Source of the DNA: Epiperipatus broadwayi
Taxonomy: Eukaryota > Onychophora > Udeonychophora > Euonychophora > Peripatidae
Direction of reading: 5' to 3'
Assembly (NCBI GenBank): GCA_028023455.1
Contig: JAQFVV010000187.1
Span: forward strand, 370,001-434,000
DNA length: 64,000 bases
Positions 60,961 to 64,000 of the stretch are shown piece by piece; the stretch's first letter is position 1; every line of letters starts with the position of its first letter. The translations under genes and the position numbers were made by a program. Below the pieces are notes generated by a model. That model had not been told where the DNA came from. It saw nothing but the letters and a program-made list of their open reading frames with translations, and searched no databases.

Positions 60961-63900
60961 ATAAAAATTTTGTATAGAACTGATAAAAGATTCCTAGATT
61001 TATATTTCTAATATTTTCTTTATCATTTTTTTTAAATATCAGTTGTAAGCTGCGCTTACAATCCTATCAAAAACATCCTATATTTGTGCATACCACCAAA
61101 CCAAAACCGTTTAAAACATAAGCTTAACTAATAGGTGATCAGATATGCGCTATTCTTTCTTTTAAGCAAACATATATATATACATTTATATTGTAACGAG
61201 ATGGGGTAAGAAGTGGAAGGAATGAACCTGGGAGATGGCAAAATCAATCATCATCAACCCCAAGTCAATACAAAATCAATATTTACAAAGTATATATAAG
61301 TAAAAAATATTTATGGGAGCATGAAATCAAAATATCTCTGTGAACATTGAGAGATCAGCAAAGCAACTATAAATCAACCATAATTATAAATTCATGTATC
61401 AAACAGCATTATAATAAAAGTAATTATGAGTAATACTCAAAATAAATAATCACTCATCATTATGAATGATCCACAATAAAATATAATAAAATCAGAATAA
61501 AATCAACAGACCATCTTGTGGTTGGATTGAAAATGGGTCTTCTTTAGACCAGGCTAACTATTGAGCCTTTGCCACCCTGGGCAATTATTTAACCATTAAT
61601 TTGGAGGCACAAACTAAGTGCTCATCCATCAGAATACATAAGAATCAGAAATCAAATCAATAATGCTGGGACATTTAAAACATGCTGATCTCCATCAATG
61701 CTCAGGCCACTTGTATTGGCCAATTATAAACTTAACTCCTAATAAGGCTAAACTAAAATAAAAGATAATAGTGCATGGGCTTTAAAGAGTATCCTCATTT
61801 GCACCAACCAGGATGATGATTGATCATCTCTGGATGCCCAAACCACTAAAATATACATCCCCATTCATTATATTCATCCCGTGCACGAATCTAGCCCAGA
61901 GAACACAAGCTCTATTACTGTATGTGACCAAGAGATGATGGAATACAATTTTAACAATTAAATACAAGTTTATTAATAACAAAAAAATAAATGATTAAGG
62001 GCTTATAAGGGTTCTGATTTTGAATGATACACAATAATAAAGTCATCCCTCTGTAATTTACAAGATTACTACAAAATTCAAGTTATTACATCAATTGCGT
62101 TATTTCTTAATTAGTTTCTATAAACGCATATATATATCCGTACACAGACGTGTGTTTTATAATATACAAGGAATACATTTCAATTTACATAAAATGATTA
62201 TAAAAAAAATGATTAAACTTTACATGTATATGCACACAGACGCGCGATTTAGGTATAATGACAAAAAAAAATGATTAAAATTTGCATATATGTCCTATTT
62301 GACAAGCATTGACATATATGCTCACACGCAAATATGCTGTACAATTGACTTATATTACAATTGTCATATAAAATAACCTTTTACAGTTGTATATAAAAAA
62401 AAAAATACTATAAATGTTTAAAAATTTTATATATGTGTATGCGTATATTCGCACACTGACAAAAAGTTACATATTTTAATTTGTTATAATAATATTATAT
62501 TTTTTCATAATTAATTCATTTGGAAAACACATAAATTTCACATATATACATGTGTATAAACAAAATATATAATTTAAAATTAGTTTCAATTTAAAAGTTC
62601 TCTTTTTTTTTCCTTAAAAAAAAAGTATAATCAATTTTTGACAGGTATTTGTTGATTAATTATCAAAGTCTCTAAATATAAAATGTCTTTTTTTTTTTTC
62701 TTAATAAACGAAAAATAAAATCGTTTATATATCTGTCACTTCAGACCAAAGAAATTATTTAAAATTTCATTATTATATATAACGGCTGTTAGATTTCAAC
62801 TCAAGCAAAAGTTACTTGTTTGTTTTAACTTTAAGTTATTAATTTATAACTTTAAAAGTCATTTTAAGAAATATTAAAATAAAATAACACACTGTATATA
62901 CACGTGATGTGTTTATCTGTGGTTCCCTGTGTGTATAGACAAACAGCAGCATAAGTATACCAATTTCTTCAAGCTTTCTCTTGGTAAACTTGGTTTTTTT
63001 TTTTTGTCAATCCAGGCAATTGTCATCATCAGGTAAAAGTACATAATTCAGGTATGGTTGGCTTTTTCCCTTCTGTAGTCAGTTCCACTTATACTTGGAT
63101 TTTGTAAGCCTCAGGTTAGCAAGCTGTTTCTTTTGGTCCATTAGAAAATATAATCAATGTTTGTTGCAATCCATGTAAAATCTTGATCTGTAGTTGGTCT
63201 CTTTTTATCTAGGGTTATTCCAGGCAAGCAGCTGTCTTGGTTTGATAGATTTCAGGCTATGAATTTCAGCATAAAAAGTGGGTCATTTTTTCCATGTAAA
63301 TTCAAACTCCTGCTAAGGAAAACAGTCTACTATCTTGCCTTCAGCTATATCAGTTTATGGTAACAGGACTGTCAACTCTCTGCTACAGCCAACAATGAAC
63401 TGCAGCTATCCATTTTGGTCAGCTAATTGCTGCCACTTAAAAATTTTTAGTAGCCAAGCTGTTCTGTTCAGTTCTCACAAAAAACTACAATCCAAACTGC
63501 TCTCTTCAAAAATCATTACCCAGACTTTGCAGTTGGCCTAGTGGCCACTGCTAAAAATATTAAAAACTCTTCTGACCAACTCTTACAAAACTGCAAGCAG
63601 AACTGTTCTCATCAAAAATCATTACCCAGACTGGGGCTAATTTGTTATCAGCCCTTTTAGAGACTCATCTAGGGCGATAACAGCAGCTTGATTAAAAACA
63701 GAGTTTTTATTTTTATCTCACTAATCCCTTTGAAAACATATACATGTTTTTACTTAGGGGATTTCTAATAGATAAAAATTTTGTTTAATTAATTAAAATT
63801 TCAAAAATACAATAGGGTGTTTTTAAATTTCAAAATCAGAGTAATAATTAATAATAGTGCAATATTTATATTTATTCAGACCTTTTTAAAATATTAATTT

Positions 63901-64000
63901 CGTAATGAAATTTTACTTTAAGCCCAGAGATATAAAAAAAATTTACAAAAATTTATCCTATGTTTATTTCTACTTTTCCTTTATTTTACGTATATATATA
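60961..64000. other. AT-rich region with repeat debris, no gene found
   Basis: A TATATTGTAACGAGATGG junction lies at about 61,188-61,205. 61,500-61,920 and 63,040-63,680 are less AT-rich and look like old repeats (for instance AGCTGTTCTGTTCA...CAAACTGCTCTC and ATCATTACCCAGACT repeated at 63,510 and 63,620). The 68-codon plus frame at 63,335-63,541 is within that repeat-like stretch and is not called. If LRPPRC extends further right, this is part of its intron. Confidence 0.35.

Overview
The window is AT-rich eukaryotic nuclear DNA (by eye about 70% A+T or more) with very large introns, many degraded transposable elements, TA microsatellites and tRNA-derived repeats. It contains no operons, no rRNA and no intact tRNA gene. 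The gene content and transposon mix (Penelope-like, RTE-like LINE, hAT, MITEs, tRNA SINEs) indicate an animal, probably an invertebrate. I cannot name the taxon.

The main host gene lies on the minus strand. Exons between 55,124 and 51,950 join in frame with GT-AG borders and encode a protein recognisable as LRPPRC, the mitochondrial leucine-rich PPR-motif RNA-binding protein. The key is an RPHxFWP ... VFPCF segment at 54,649-54,843. Further in-frame exons at 38,164-38,090, 38,018-37,953, 37,870-37,829 and 28,191-28,129 probably continue it. A terminal exon with stop and poly(A) signal at 21,664-21,552 may end it. Introns are either very short (68-82 nt) or very long (2.4-13.8 kb), so nearly everything from 21 to 55 kb is intronic. 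A second, plus-strand gene ends at the left edge (terminal exon 299-343, poly(A) signal 457-462).

Mobile DNA by region: 0.6-1.2 kb inverted-repeat element; 2.0-3.5 kb broken coiled-coil ORF; 9.2, 13.2, 14.5 and 57.7 kb tandem repeats; 20.1 kb MITE; 20.7-21.4 kb hammerhead repeats; 22 kb LINE end; 27.5 kb hammerhead repeat; 28.8-30.3 kb Penelope-like element (PLE) with YVDD and GIY-YIG remnants; 34.2 kb hAT transposase fragment; 39.7 kb hammerhead repeat; 43.95-45.97 kb inverted pair of PLE 3' ends; 48.5-49.4 kb LINE; 49.66-50.64 kb pogo/Tigger-like element; 54.24-54.51 kb near-perfect palindrome; 59.5-61 kb two LINE copies.

The most interesting signal is a set of hammerhead self-cleaving ribozyme motifs in three repeat families. 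Two are fully canonical by eye (minus strand, 20,808-20,866 and 27,648-27,701), one is near-canonical (39,800-39,851), one has lost a catalytic residue (21,220-21,280), and several are decayed. All but the G12-mutated copy at 21.2 kb and the decayed right-arm copy at 45.9 kb lie on the same strand as the LRPPRC-like gene, mostly in its introns. They sit near RNA polymerase III A/B-box tRNA-like sequences and PLE relics. Hammerheads in PLEs and retrozymes are known. The tRNA-like plus hammerhead modules seen here, directly after a PLE GIY-YIG domain and also on their own, may be an undescribed non-autonomous family.
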